From Nannocystis punicea (GTDB taxonomy: Bacteria; Myxococcota_A; Polyangia; Nannocystales; Nannocystaceae): a DNA stretch of 64,000 bases. Shown here one piece after another: positions 50,927 to 60,111 of the stretch. Numbering within the stretch: the first letter of the stretch is position 1; every line of letters starts with the position of its first letter. The stretch spans positions 3,534,001-3,598,000 of the forward strand of contig NZ_CP114040.1 of the NCBI RefSeq assembly GCF_026965555.1, in the 5' to 3' direction. The translations under genes were made by a program, and so were the position numbers. The notes under the pieces are model-generated. The model saw only the letters and a list, made by a program, of their open reading frames with translations, did no database searches and was not told where the DNA came from.

Positions 50927-51790
50927 GTGCCCCTGCGCGACGACGGGCGACCGCTGGTTGTCGCCTCGGCGACGTACGCGATCCTCGACACCCGCCGCGG
51001 CGCCGACGACCCGGCCCACATGCTCGCCGCTGGCCCGGCCGCCGTCGACAGCGTGAGCACGACGATCGTCGCGGCCGCGGGGCGCAGCACCACCGACCCG
51101 CGCGTGGTCACGGTGGCGTCCGCCGTCGGGATCGTCGCCGGCCGGCGGTACCTGCTGCAGCACGGCGGGCGTGCCGAGCTGGTCCGCGTCGAGGGCGTGA
51201 GCGGCACGACGCTGCGGCTCGTCTCCGCCGTGGTCGGGTCGTTCGCCGGCGGCGCGGCCTTCCTCGGCTGCGAGCTCTCGTGCTCGGTGCCGGCCGACGC
51301 GACCGGCGAGGACGAGTACCTCACGCAGCACGCGCTCGTCGTGCGCTGGGAGCCGGACGGCCTCGCGCCGTTCCTCGAGCAGGTGTTCGTCGAGCGCGTC
51401 GCGCCGGCGCCGCTCGTCAGCCCCGACGAGGTCCTGCAGCTTGACCCGACGCTCACGGCCTACGCCGGCGAGGACATGACGGTCGCCGATGCGGTGCGCC
51501 AAGCGGCCGACGACTTCGGCGTCGACATGCTGAACGCCGGCGTCGAGGACGACCGGATCCTCGCCGGACCGATCGGCCGGCGAGCCGTGCTCCACCTCGC
51601 CGCCTGGCACCTCATCAAGCACAGCACCGACCCCTCGGCGGTGTCCCGCGCCGAGCGCTACCACGCCCGCTATGCCGAGCTGCGCAACGGGCTGCTGCAG
51701 GGCCTCGACAAGGCCAAGACGACGCGTCTCACCGCAGACGCCACCCGCGAGCCGCCCGACGCGCGCTCGCGCTTTACTCCACGCTGGTGA
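50927..51790 (+). CDS. Phage structural protein, possibly frameshifted at its start
   Basis: The intact frame gives 287 residues from a GTG at 50927. A better start, overlapping the previous stop (GTG at 50880, reading VIHRVTYGAA), is in a different frame. Removing two bases from the GCGCGC run near 50910 would join them into VIHRVTYGAAQAIRTVPLRD. This suggests a sequencing error or slippage. The body is beta-rich (ATYAILDTRRGADDP, VVTVASAVGIVAGRRYLLQ), followed by a helical end, as in head-tail adaptor or tail proteins. Confidence 0.65.
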   Translation: MPLRDDGRPLVVASATYAILDTRRGADDPAHMLAAGPAAVDSVSTTIVAAAGRSTTDPRVVTVASAVGIVAGRRYLLQHGGRAELVRVEGVSGTTLRLVSAVVGSFAGGAAFLGCELSCSVPADATGEDEYLTQHALVVRWEPDGLAPFLEQVFVERVAPAPLVSPDEVLQLDPTLTAYAGEDMTVADAVRQAADDFGVDMLNAGVEDDRILAGPIGRRAVLHLAAWHLIKHSTDPSAVSRAERYHARYAELRNGLLQGLDKAKTTRLTADATREPPDARSRFTPRW

Positions 51791-52187
51791 ACTGGAGAGT
51801 CCACGACAACGTCTCCGCCTGCGGCGAATAGCCTTCTTCCGGTTCGGTGACGTGGCACTGCTCGCTCAGGACCTTCGCCTTTCCGGCGTTGTCGAGGAGC
51901 TGGTAGGCCACAAACTCCGCGCCGACGAGTTCGGTCAGGCGGTCGTTCGCCGGGTCGGTCTTCATCAGCGTGAACGTCACCGTCCCGATGATCGGCGGTT
52001 GGCTGGCGGGTTCCTTCACTCGGATGATGTGGCCGTCCTGCCCCTGGCGCCTGCTGAAGTGGCGGGTGGGGGTTGTTGGAAGGACGGCGATGCGAGCGTT
52101 CGGGCTGTAGGCTTTCGGCTCGATGCCGCCGATGAACTGCATCACCCGCGAAGGATCGTACTCGCCGGATGGGAAACCGTTGTCCAT
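51774..52187 (-). CDS. Phage tail-tube-like protein on the opposite strand
   Basis: The gene encodes 137 residues with the pattern FIGGIEPKAYSPNARIAVL then IIGTVTFTLMKTDPANDRLT, which resembles the DUF3277-type phage tail proteins I know of. It is encoded against the direction of all neighbouring late genes and overlaps the end of the gene before it by 17 bases. Either a segment was inverted or this gene is expressed separately. The family assignment is moderately uncertain. Confidence 0.62.
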   Translation of the reverse strand: MDNGFPSGEYDPSRVMQFIGGIEPKAYSPNARIAVLPTTPTRHFSRRQGQDGHIIRVKEPASQPPIIGTVTFTLMKTDPANDRLTELVGAEFVAYQLLDNAGKAKVLSEQCHVTEPEEGYSPQAETLSWTLQFTSVE

Positions 52188-52306
52188 GCACCTCGACTAC
52201 ATCGAGGTTGCGTGCAGGCGCAACGGTCAATCGACCTATTCGCACGGCGGATAAAATCGCGGTCGACAGGAGCGACGTCACGTCGGCGCCTCGTTCGCTC
52301 CACAAC

Positions 52307-52316
52307 GATAGCCTCC
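52307..52316 (+). promoter_or_regulatory. GATAGCCTCC motif separated from its gene by the group II intron
   Basis: Here the 10-mer stands alone, with no gene start nearby on the plus strand. Splicing out the intron that begins just after it would place it about seven to ten bases before the GTG of the large tail gene (54355), close to the five to seven bases seen at the other three sites. Confidence 0.55.
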
Positions 52317-52795
52317 TCGCGGTGGTGCGTCCTGAAGACACGGACGAGCAGGACCCCGGAGGGGGCGGGTCGGCCGCGTCATGCTGCACCGTTCCAGCGG
52401 GTGAAAGTCCCGTCCGGGTAAGCGCCGGAGCGCCCGGTAGCAGGCCCCAGGCGCGAGGAGAGATCCTCGCGGCCCGAGCGGGGCGTCAAGAGCCTCTACG
52501 GAGGGAGCAAGAACGCGGGCCGCAACATCAAGTGAAGCCTGCAGCCTCGTCAGAGAAACAATGGGGGAGCCGAGCCGATCACTTCGCGGCGAAGGCCACG
52601 TCCACCGCGCACGAGTCCGGAACAGAAAGCGCGGGGGGTCCACCCGGGGTAGGGGGCGCAGCACGCGTTCAAGGAGCGATGCGGAACAGGAGAGGCCCGT
52701 CTGCACGGCCCGTGTCGGGGCAAGGTGGCTCGTATAAGCCGAAGGCGAAGTCGAGCGCTGTGCAGCGGGAGTCCGAGGGGGTCGTAGTACCGGCG

Positions 52796-54223
52796 ATGGC
52801 GGCGCAGAACAACGCCGCCGGAGGGAAGGGCCCCTGGGGTGGTCGTGTCGGAGAAGAAGGTAAGCGCGAGGGCATGGCCTGCAGGACAGGTCCCAACAAC
52901 CCCACGCGGCGCAGGCCACGTGACAAAGTGCGAGAACTTCGACGCCGACTGTGGGCCGCAGCCAAGCGGCATCCGGGAAGACGTTTCCATGCGCTGTACG
53001 ACCGCATCTTCAGGCGTGACGTCCTGAAGGAAGCATGGAGGCGGGTGAAGAAGAACAGGGGGTCAGCGGGCATCGATGCCCAGACGCTGGCCGAGGTGGA
53101 AGAGCTCGGCGTCGATCGCTTCCTCGAAGAGATCGGTGCAGAGCTCGAGGCGGGGACGTACCGGCCGAGCGCGGTCATGCGGCGGTACATCCCGAAGGCG
53201 GACGGGAAGAAGCGGCCGCTGGGGATCCCGACAGTCCGGGACCGAGTGGTGCAGATGGCGGCGAAGCTGGTGTTGGAGCCGATATTCGAGGCGGACTTCC
53301 TTCCGTGCTCGTATGGCTTCCGGCCGAAGCGCAGCGCGACGCAGGCGCTCGAGCGCCTGCGCGTGTTGGGAGCGCGAGGTGGAAACCATGTGCTCGACGC
53401 CGACATCCGCGACTACTTCGGCAGCATCGATCACGAGCGACTCATGAAGCTCGTCGAGATGCGGATCTCGGATCGAAGGGTCCTCAAGCTGGTGCGGCAA
53501 TGGCTCGAAGCCGGGGTGATGGAAGACGGCGAGGTGACGGCGATGCTCTCGGGGACACCCCAGGGCGGGGTCATCTCACCGCTGCTGTCGAACATCTACC
53601 TCGGCGTCCTCGACAAGTTGTGGCAGCGACGGCACGCCCACCTGGGCGAGCTCGTGCGCTACTGCGATGACTTCGTGATCCTGTGCAGGACCAGGAAGGC
53701 GTGCGAGGAGGCCGAGGTCAGGGTCCGCGAGATCCTGCGTCGACTTCGACTCGAGCTGCATCCCGAGAAGACGAGGCGCGTCGAGCTGAGCCGGGGACGG
53801 CAAGGCTTCGACTTCCTCGGCTGTCACCTGCGTAAGCGCATGTCCGGTCCGATCTGGGAGAAGGAACGCCGCAGAGCGTACTTCCTCCAGCGCTGGCCTT
53901 CGACGCGCAGCTTGACGCGGGTGCGACAGCGTGTGAAGGAGCTGACCGGTCGTAACCGCCACGGGGTCAAAGATGTGCGGGTGATCATCCGCGACATCAA
54001 TCCGGTGCTGCGCGGCTGGGCCAACTACTTCCTCACCGGGAACGCCGCCGCGAAGTTCAACCAGATCGACACCTACGTATGGAGTCGACTCCGCGCCTTC
54101 ATGGTGAAGCGCAAAGGTCGACATCTCCACGCGGGGGAGGCCAAGGTCTGGACACGCGACTTCTTCCACAACCACGGCCTCCATCGTCTGCGGGGGACCG
54201 TGCAGTACCCGGAGGCAGCGTAA
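52796..54223 (+). CDS. ltrA: Group II intron reverse transcriptase/maturase
   Basis: The start at the ATG at 52796 gives 475 residues; an ATG at 52679 is possible. The reverse transcriptase motifs are present: KADGKKRPLGIPTVRDRVVQ, FLPCSYGFRPKRSATQAL, then the YCDD catalytic box (LVRYCDDFVILC) and FDFLGCHL. The maturase X domain, with RVIIRDINPVLRGWANYFL and YVWSRLRAFM, follows. There is no HNH endonuclease domain, so the intron probably moves by endonuclease-independent retrohoming. A 14-base repeat copy lies near 52873. Confidence 0.9.
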   Translation: MAAQNNAAGGKGPWGGRVGEEGKREGMACRTGPNNPTRRRPRDKVRELRRRLWAAAKRHPGRRFHALYDRIFRRDVLKEAWRRVKKNRGSAGIDAQTLAEVEELGVDRFLEEIGAELEAGTYRPSAVMRRYIPKADGKKRPLGIPTVRDRVVQMAAKLVLEPIFEADFLPCSYGFRPKRSATQALERLRVLGARGGNHVLDADIRDYFGSIDHERLMKLVEMRISDRRVLKLVRQWLEAGVMEDGEVTAMLSGTPQGGVISPLLSNIYLGVLDKLWQRRHAHLGELVRYCDDFVILCRTRKACEEAEVRVREILRRLRLELHPEKTRRVELSRGRQGFDFLGCHLRKRMSGPIWEKERRRAYFLQRWPSTRSLTRVRQRVKELTGRNRHGVKDVRVIIRDINPVLRGWANYFLTGNAAAKFNQIDTYVWSRLRAFMVKRKGRHLHAGEAKVWTRDFFHNHGLHRLRGTVQYPEAA

Positions 54224-54248
54224 TGCAACGGCCCGAAAGTCCACCGGT

Positions 54249-54352
54249 AAGCCGTGTGCGGGAAATCCGCATGCACGGTTTGAACGGGGGTCCTGCCCTT
54301 CCTCCGGGGCAACAGCCGTACTCGGCAAGACCGAAGGAAGGGTAGGATCTAC
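54249..54352 (+). ncRNA. Intron domains V and VI
   Basis: Domain V folds as AGCCGTGTGCGG, a GAAA-type loop, then CCGCATGCACGGTT, with the catalytic AGC triad. Domain VI pairs CCTGCCCTTCC with GGAAGGGTAGG and leaves an A near 54344 for branching. These are the catalytic core and branch region of the ribozyme. Confidence 0.8.
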
Positions 54353-54354
54353 CA

Positions 54355-57300
54355 GTGCCCACCGTTGCGGAACTCGCCTCGCAGACCTACCAAGACGTCG
54401 GCTGCGTCCTCCTTATCGAGGGCTGGTCGATGGCCTTCACCGACCGCCACGAACTCGCCGGAGCCGGCGCCTCGTCCTGGATCGGCGACGAGGCGCACGT
54501 CGGCGCGGGCCGGACCGTCGTCCTCGGTCTGGAGCCGCCGCAGTTCGTCAAGCTCGCTGTCGGGATGGTCGACTCGGGCATGCTGCTCGACGACGACGCC
54601 GCATTCACGGTCGTCGACCGCGAGGGGCACCTGATCGGATTCGCGCTGGACGAGGGGGGCGACCCGCTGATCCAGCGACTGGCACCGACCGATGATCCGG
54701 CGCCCCCGACGCTGATCGGCGCCGGCGGCGACTCGGTCACGATCCACGGCAGGCACGTCAACGGCGAGGCGATCGGGGGCGAGGGCGAGCGGCGGCTGTT
54801 CCAGGTCCTCCCCGGCGATCCGCTCCCGGGTTTGGACCACGCCGCGTTCAACGCCCCTGAGGGCGAGGCCGGGCTGCGCGCTTCGGTCGTCCGGGACGGC
54901 GCGCGCTGGCTCGAGGGCCGCGCGGTCGCGCTCTACCTGATCCGCCGCGATCCGGCGACCGGGGTGTGGGCGCCCTGGGACGAGCAGTTCGCCAGCGGCT
55001 ACTCGCTGATCTGGTGGGGCACGCTCCGAGCTGCGCGCGCGCAGTCGAGGGCGTGGACGCTCGAGTGTGAGGGTCCGAGCTCATGGCTGCGGCGCACGCT
55101 GAACGTCAACCGCCCGAGTGAGTGGCTGCCGCTCGAGACGCCGCTCGCGCTCGCCCCGGGCGAGGACAAGATCGCGGTCGCGTTCACGTTCCGCAACGGT
55201 GTCGGCTCACCGACCCAGGCGGCCGCGACCTCCGCGTACTCGGCGTTGGACACGATCACGAGCGACCAGAGCCCGGCCGGCCTCGCCGCCGAGATCGACG
55301 CCCGGCTGCAGGTGCTCGCGGCCACGGCGGGGGATGTCACGTTCAACAACTACCTCGACGGCCAGGTCTCGCTGACGCAGGACGAGCTGCAGATTCGCGT
55401 CGTCGAGGACGACGCGAGCAACATCTACGGCGCGACGCTGCAGCTCCGCATGCACGAGCGCGCGTGGCGGCACCTCGGCTGGGACCTGCGCCTGCAGGGA
55501 AGGCCGCCGGGCTCGACGCTGAAGTCGATCCACGAGGTCGAGGCGGTCGAGGGCTCGACGTTCTACGCGATCGCCGGCGACGCGACCGACGACCCGGCAC
55601 CCGGCTACCTCGAGGCGCAGTTCAGCACCCTGGCTCTCGGCGCCTCGTGGAGCGACATGTTCAAGGTCGACAACAACTCGAGCCCGCGGGTGTTCCGCCC
55701 GGCCGACCTGAACTACGTCTCGGTCCTGTACCCCGACGCCGGCCAACCGCTCAAGGTGGGCGTCGGGCTCGACACCGTCTACCTCGAGGGCCAGCTCGCG
55801 CGGCCGCCCGCCGACGCGACGCTCGCTGGCGTGAGCGTGAACTCGGGCGTGTGCGACACGGCGGGCTTCTTCGCGGTGCGGGGCAGCTTCAAGGCCAGCC
55901 TCGACGGGGAGAGCGAGACGCAGTACCAGGTCGCGCGGGTGTCCTGGGTCGACGACGACAACCGCGTCGCCACGCACACCGACGGGCGCCCCCTAGTGTG
56001 GCTCGAGGAGTGGCTCGACCCGCGCGCGTTCGGCATCGCCAACGACCCGATCGCCTACGCGTGGGCGGCGAGCGACCTCGAGTTCGTCCCGATCGCGCTG
56101 CTCGGCTACAACCTCCACGGCCCCGACGTCGCGCACCGCGTGCTGCTCCGGCTGCTGCTGTCCTCGGGGACAGCCTCGTGGTCGGGCGTCGGCGACGGCG
56201 CGACGATCGACCCCGGCGACAACGCCCACGGCCTCGGAGGCAAGGGCGACGACCTCGAGCGCGCAGACCTCGGCCTCGGCATCCCTGAGGCCATGGTCGA
56301 TGTCCTGAGCTTCGCCGCCGCGGCCGACGCCCTGCCCGGCGGGAAGGGTGGCCCGCTGAACATGACCAAGCTCGCCGCGATCGGGCCGTTCGACTCGCAG
56401 CAGCTCATCGAGGACATCTTGCGCCCGCGCGGCTGGTGCTTCTCGCTCCACGGCGGCCGCTACGGGCTTTTCCAGAAGACCGCCCCGCTGTCGCTCGATG
56501 ACGTGCAGGTGGCGATCACCGAGGCCGACGTCGCCGGCGAGGTGGACGAGCTGCCGCCCTCCGAGACGGTCGAGTTCAACGCCCTCGAGCCGATCGACCT
56601 CATCGAGGTGCGCTACGGCGCGAGCCAGCTCGGCGACGGCGGCGAGGAGAAGACGCTGACGGTGAAGGCCCGGGACCCGAGGGCTTCGCTGCGCCGCGGC
56701 AACTCCAAGGCAGAGATCGACGGACGCACGCTCACCTGCGGCGGGGAGTGGTCGGGGCCGTTCACCAAGCTGTGGGGCACGGACATGGCGCGCTTCTTCG
56801 GCGAGCCGCACGCGCTGGTCACCTTGAAGGTCAAGGGCGACCGCGCGCGCGACATCTGGCCGGGGACCGTCGTCAGCTACACGTCGCCCTGGCCGGCGAC
56901 GCGCGAGGGCGCCTACGGCATGACCGCCCGGATCGGTCGCGTTGTGTCGGTCGAGCGCGACCTACAGACTCTCGCGGCCACCGTGCAGATCCTCGTCGAG
57001 GGGAAGGACCCCACGATCGCCCGGCGCTTCGCCCCGCTCGCTCGGCTCGTCGATGATCACGCGACGATCGAGGAGCGCCACGACGCCACGACGCGCACTG
57101 TCTACTGCTACGCCGACGCCTTCGGCCGCGGCACGGATGAGAGCGACGTGGCCGGCTTCAGGAAGCCGGCATGGTCCACGGCGAGCGGCGACCTCATCGC
57201 TTACGTCTGGCAGTCGTGGGACGGGCTCACGTGGGAGTCGACGGCGGCGTTCTACGTCGAGAGCGTCGACTCGGTCGCGCACTCGATCACGTACAAGAGC

Positions 57301-57468
57301 GACACGTTCTCGGGCAAGATCTGGGAGAGGCGGTTCGGCGTGCTCATGCTGGCGCCGCATCCAGACCACGACGACGGCGCGTGGCCGCAATCGGTCTTCG
57401 GCGTCGTGTGCGGCCCGGACGGCAAGTTCGGAGCCGGGAACGCCGCGGGCTTCCCGTGGGTGGAGTGA
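54355..57468 (+). CDS. Large phage tail or baseplate protein
   Basis: The gene encodes 1037 residues from a GTG that lies two bases after the intron's 3' end. It is beta-rich throughout, with many Trp/Gly/Asp turns and no signal peptide. I recognise no domain with confidence. Segments such as PFDSQQLIEDILRPRGWCFS and VVSVERDLQTLAATVQIL recall tail-tip or baseplate hub proteins of siphoviruses. It heads a run of long structural genes, so a tail role is likely. Confidence 0.72.
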   Translation: MPTVAELASQTYQDVGCVLLIEGWSMAFTDRHELAGAGASSWIGDEAHVGAGRTVVLGLEPPQFVKLAVGMVDSGMLLDDDAAFTVVDREGHLIGFALDEGGDPLIQRLAPTDDPAPPTLIGAGGDSVTIHGRHVNGEAIGGEGERRLFQVLPGDPLPGLDHAAFNAPEGEAGLRASVVRDGARWLEGRAVALYLIRRDPATGVWAPWDEQFASGYSLIWWGTLRAARAQSRAWTLECEGPSSWLRRTLNVNRPSEWLPLETPLALAPGEDKIAVAFTFRNGVGSPTQAAATSAYSALDTITSDQSPAGLAAEIDARLQVLAATAGDVTFNNYLDGQVSLTQDELQIRVVEDDASNIYGATLQLRMHERAWRHLGWDLRLQGRPPGSTLKSIHEVEAVEGSTFYAIAGDATDDPAPGYLEAQFSTLALGASWSDMFKVDNNSSPRVFRPADLNYVSVLYPDAGQPLKVGVGLDTVYLEGQLARPPADATLAGVSVNSGVCDTAGFFAVRGSFKASLDGESETQYQVARVSWVDDDNRVATHTDGRPLVWLEEWLDPRAFGIANDPIAYAWAASDLEFVPIALLGYNLHGPDVAHRVLLRLLLSSGTASWSGVGDGATIDPGDNAHGLGGKGDDLERADLGLGIPEAMVDVLSFAAAADALPGGKGGPLNMTKLAAIGPFDSQQLIEDILRPRGWCFSLHGGRYGLFQKTAPLSLDDVQVAITEADVAGEVDELPPSETVEFNALEPIDLIEVRYGASQLGDGGEEKTLTVKARDPRASLRRGNSKAEIDGRTLTCGGEWSGPFTKLWGTDMARFFGEPHALVTLKVKGDRARDIWPGTVVSYTSPWPATREGAYGMTARIGRVVSVERDLQTLAATVQILVEGKDPTIARRFAPLARLVDDHATIEERHDATTRTVYCYADAFGRGTDESDVAGFRKPAWSTASGDLIAYVWQSWDGLTWESTAAFYVESVDSVAHSITYKSDTFSGKIWERRFGVLMLAPHPDHDDGAWPQSVFGVVCGPDGKFGAGNAAGFPWVE

Positions 57469-57471
57469 CGC

Positions 57472-58770
57472 ATGCCGACGACGATCAGCCCCTACTCGAA
57501 GCCCGACACCGTGCTCCTGCTCGATGCAGCCGAGACGGACCCCTTCATCGATCACTCGCAGTACCGCCCGGGCACTGACCTCTCGGAGCAGTTCACCGTC
57601 CCCGCGACCAACTGGCTCGATGAAGCGAACTCGGCTCGAACTGCGCTCGACACGGGCGAGCTCACCTTGATCTGGAACATCAAGTCGGGCGAGTCCGGTG
57701 TCCTCATCGACCACGGCAACGCCAGCACCTACAGCTGGCGCATTGACATCAGCGGCAGCTCGGTCCGCTGCCGCTCCGACGGGACCACGCTCCTCTCCCT
57801 CGCGCTGCCCGACCTCGACGCCAGCGACCGGACCTTCCTCATCTCCTACTGTACCCACCCGGACGGCGCGAACCTGAGGCACGAGCTGCTCGTCTGGAAC
57901 CTGACCACCGGCGCGCTCGAGACGGCCGCTGCGACTCAGCCGCTCGTGTTGGCAGCATCGGCGAGCGACACGCTCTCGGTCGGCGCGGCCTACGGCGGGG
58001 CCTTGCCGTTCACCGGCGGCCTCGACTTCCGGCAGGTGCGGATCGGCCGGCGGTTCCACAGCCAGGCCGAGCAGCGCGAGGACTGGGTCGCCGCGAGCAC
58101 GCCGCCGGCGACGACGCAGGTGCGGCGCTCCGCCGTGCTCGTCCCGCACCGGGCGACCCTCGACGTCGCCAGCGACGGTTCCTTCGTCGGGCCGGCCCAC
58201 CTGTGGGCGGGCCACGCGTTCGAGCAGTCGGATCGGCGCCTCGTCGGCCCGCTCGTCAACCTGCGCGTACCGGACCCCCTGGCGATCGACCATGAGTACG
58301 ACGCGCCGACGTCGGCGTGGTGGCGGGCCGCGCCCGGCGACCCGGACGTTCGCATGTGCATCGCGCTGCTGTGGTGCCGACCGGTGCCGCTCAAGGTGAA
58401 CCGTGCCCGCGTGCGACTGTTCGTGCGCCAGCAGAACCCGTCGAACACAGTGACGGCCGAGGTCCGCTGGCGCATGTACTCGATGGCGGGGCTCCCTGTC
58501 GTCGGCGAGCCACTCGGGCCGCTGATCTACCACCGCACCACGGCAGCGACGTGCTCGACCGACCACGGCACCGGCGCCGGCGAGTGGCTCGATCTCGGCG
58601 CGCTGCCGCTGGCGATCGACGAGCTCGGTATGACCTGGCTCGCAGTCGGCATCTCGATGGACGAGGGCTCGCCGCACGTCGCCAACACGATCGCCTACAT
58701 GCACGCCGCCACGGTCGAGCCCTACTTCGAGCCCGCCGACGACGGCGCTCTCGACATCGCGGAGCTCTGA
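57472..58770 (+). CDS. Phage structural protein with a LamG-like domain
   Basis: The gene encodes 432 residues from an ATG three bases after the previous stop. The first 200 residues have a jelly-roll pattern (SGVLIDHGNASTYSWRIDIS, FTGGLDFRQVRIGRRFHS) similar to LamG/concanavalin folds used in phage fibres to bind sugars. The rest is another beta-rich domain. A receptor-binding role is an inference from position and fold. Confidence 0.68.
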   Translation: MPTTISPYSKPDTVLLLDAAETDPFIDHSQYRPGTDLSEQFTVPATNWLDEANSARTALDTGELTLIWNIKSGESGVLIDHGNASTYSWRIDISGSSVRCRSDGTTLLSLALPDLDASDRTFLISYCTHPDGANLRHELLVWNLTTGALETAAATQPLVLAASASDTLSVGAAYGGALPFTGGLDFRQVRIGRRFHSQAEQREDWVAASTPPATTQVRRSAVLVPHRATLDVASDGSFVGPAHLWAGHAFEQSDRRLVGPLVNLRVPDPLAIDHEYDAPTSAWWRAAPGDPDVRMCIALLWCRPVPLKVNRARVRLFVRQQNPSNTVTAEVRWRMYSMAGLPVVGEPLGPLIYHRTTAATCSTDHGTGAGEWLDLGALPLAIDELGMTWLAVGISMDEGSPHVANTIAYMHAATVEPYFEPADDGALDIAEL

Positions 58771-58773
58771 GCC

Positions 58774-60087
58774 ATGGCCACTACCTATCGCCGCCGCTTC
58801 ATCAGCGAACCCCAGACCTCCGTCCCCCTCGAGCCGCTCCGCGGGTCGCGGCTCATGAGCCGCGCGCGCGCGTCCGCGGTCCATGCTGCCGGAGACCGCG
58901 TGCTGTCGCACGGTCGGCGGATCCTGTGCAGCATCGGCCTCCACGGCGCCGAGAAGTGGAGCGTGCTCGACACAGGCATCTCGGCGTGGTCGCACCCCGA
59001 CGCGACCACACCGCGGGTCGTGGCTCGCACGCCGCCGATCCGCCTCACGCCCGGGCACTTCGTCCGCGCAGTCCTGGTGGCGAACCCCAGCGGGCTCACG
59101 ACCCAGCCGGACGGCCTCGGCGGCTATGAGACCGGCGGTCCCAAGGGCGTCGTGCGCATTGCGGCCACGTACGACAACGGGTCGTCCGTCACGGTGTCGC
59201 GAGACCTCTCGATCGCGGGCTCGGAGACGCCGAATGCTGCCCAGCCCGCCGGTGCGGGCGCCGCCTGGGCGCAGCTCCACCGACGCCGCTCGTCGCTGCT
59301 GCTGCCGGCCGACCTGACCGCCCCGGCGAACCTCGCCGCCTGGTGTGATGGCGCGACCGTGGCATTGACGGTGAGCTACATCGGCAGCCCGCGCGCGGTC
59401 GATGTCGTCGTGTTCGAGGAGCCGCTCGCGCTCGCGTACGACCTCGCCGCCGGCGACTGGACCGTGCCGATGCACGCGGCGGCGAACGGCGGCGACCTCG
59501 GCCAGCTCGCGGGCCCCGTGCCGGTGACGCGGCGCAGCACGAGCGACCCGGGCGGCGGCGCCGAGGTCGTGTGCGACGCCGCGGCGCGGCTGTGCCAGGA
59601 GCTCGGCCCGGTGCTGCTGTTCGTGTCGGCGTACGACGAGAGCAACCAGACGATCTCGGCGACCGAGACCGACGCGAAGCTGCTGACCGGGACCAGCTTC
59701 CGTGACTTCCTGACGACCGCGGCAGCCTCGTTCGACGCGACGAAGCCCGGGTGGTCCGCGTCATCCGGGGCGAACGCCCGGCGCGTGCAGGACAGCGAGG
59801 AGCACGTCGTGCTCCGGGACCTCGACAACGTCGTCCCGGTCCGCTGCTACATCTACGCCAGCCTGTCGGGTTCGAGCACCGGCATCGCTCGAATCGAGAC
59901 GGCGGACCACAGCGTCGCGGAGGTCCGGGTCACCGGCACCACCTACGGATGGTTCTCGGCGCCGGGCCACTTACGCTGCGGGCTCGGGGCGCAGGACCCG
60001 ACCGTGCTGCAGGTAAAGGGACGGACGACGACGGCCGGCGTCAGCCTCCGCTGGCGGTACCTGATGGTGGCGTTCGAGGATCTCTGA
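58774..60087 (+). CDS. Phage structural protein of unknown family
   Basis: The gene encodes 437 residues starting MATTYRRRFISEPQTSVPLE. A helical start is followed by beta-rich repeats (TYDNGSSVTVSRDLSIAGSE, VALTVSYIGSPRAVDVVVFE). No domain is recognised. It lies between the LamG-like gene and the motif-preceded gene at 60112. Confidence 0.65.
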   Translation: MATTYRRRFISEPQTSVPLEPLRGSRLMSRARASAVHAAGDRVLSHGRRILCSIGLHGAEKWSVLDTGISAWSHPDATTPRVVARTPPIRLTPGHFVRAVLVANPSGLTTQPDGLGGYETGGPKGVVRIAATYDNGSSVTVSRDLSIAGSETPNAAQPAGAGAAWAQLHRRRSSLLLPADLTAPANLAAWCDGATVALTVSYIGSPRAVDVVVFEEPLALAYDLAAGDWTVPMHAAANGGDLGQLAGPVPVTRRSTSDPGGGAEVVCDAAARLCQELGPVLLFVSAYDESNQTISATETDAKLLTGTSFRDFLTTAAASFDATKPGWSASSGANARRVQDSEEHVVLRDLDNVVPVRCYIYASLSGSSTGIARIETADHSVAEVRVTGTTYGWFSAPGHLRCGLGAQDPTVLQVKGRTTTAGVSLRWRYLMVAFEDL

Positions 60088-60096
60088 GCCGGCGGC

Positions 60097-60106
60097 GATA
60101 GCCTCC
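60097..60106 (+). promoter_or_regulatory. GATAGCCTCC motif before the gene at 60112
   Basis: The 10-mer lies five bases before the ATG at 60112. It is identical to the motifs at 43582, 47284 and 52307. It begins ten bases after the stop of the previous gene, so it could restart transcription within the late region. Confidence 0.6.
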
Positions 60107-60111
60107 GTGCG

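Larger units (their letters stand above)
52325..54352 (+). mobile_element. Group II intron
   Basis: The left end has the GTGCG start expected of group II introns (an offset of three bases, at 52322, is possible). Domain I-like blocks follow (GGTGAAAGTCCCGTCC, then CCGGTAGCAGGCCCC near 52437). The right end has domain V with an AGC triad (54249-54282) and a domain VI hairpin whose arms are 54292-54302 and 54336-54346, ending in AC at 54352 eight bases after a candidate branch-point A (54344). Domain IV encodes the maturase. The intron sits in the 5' leader of a tail gene. Ends are estimated to a few bases. Confidence 0.82.
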
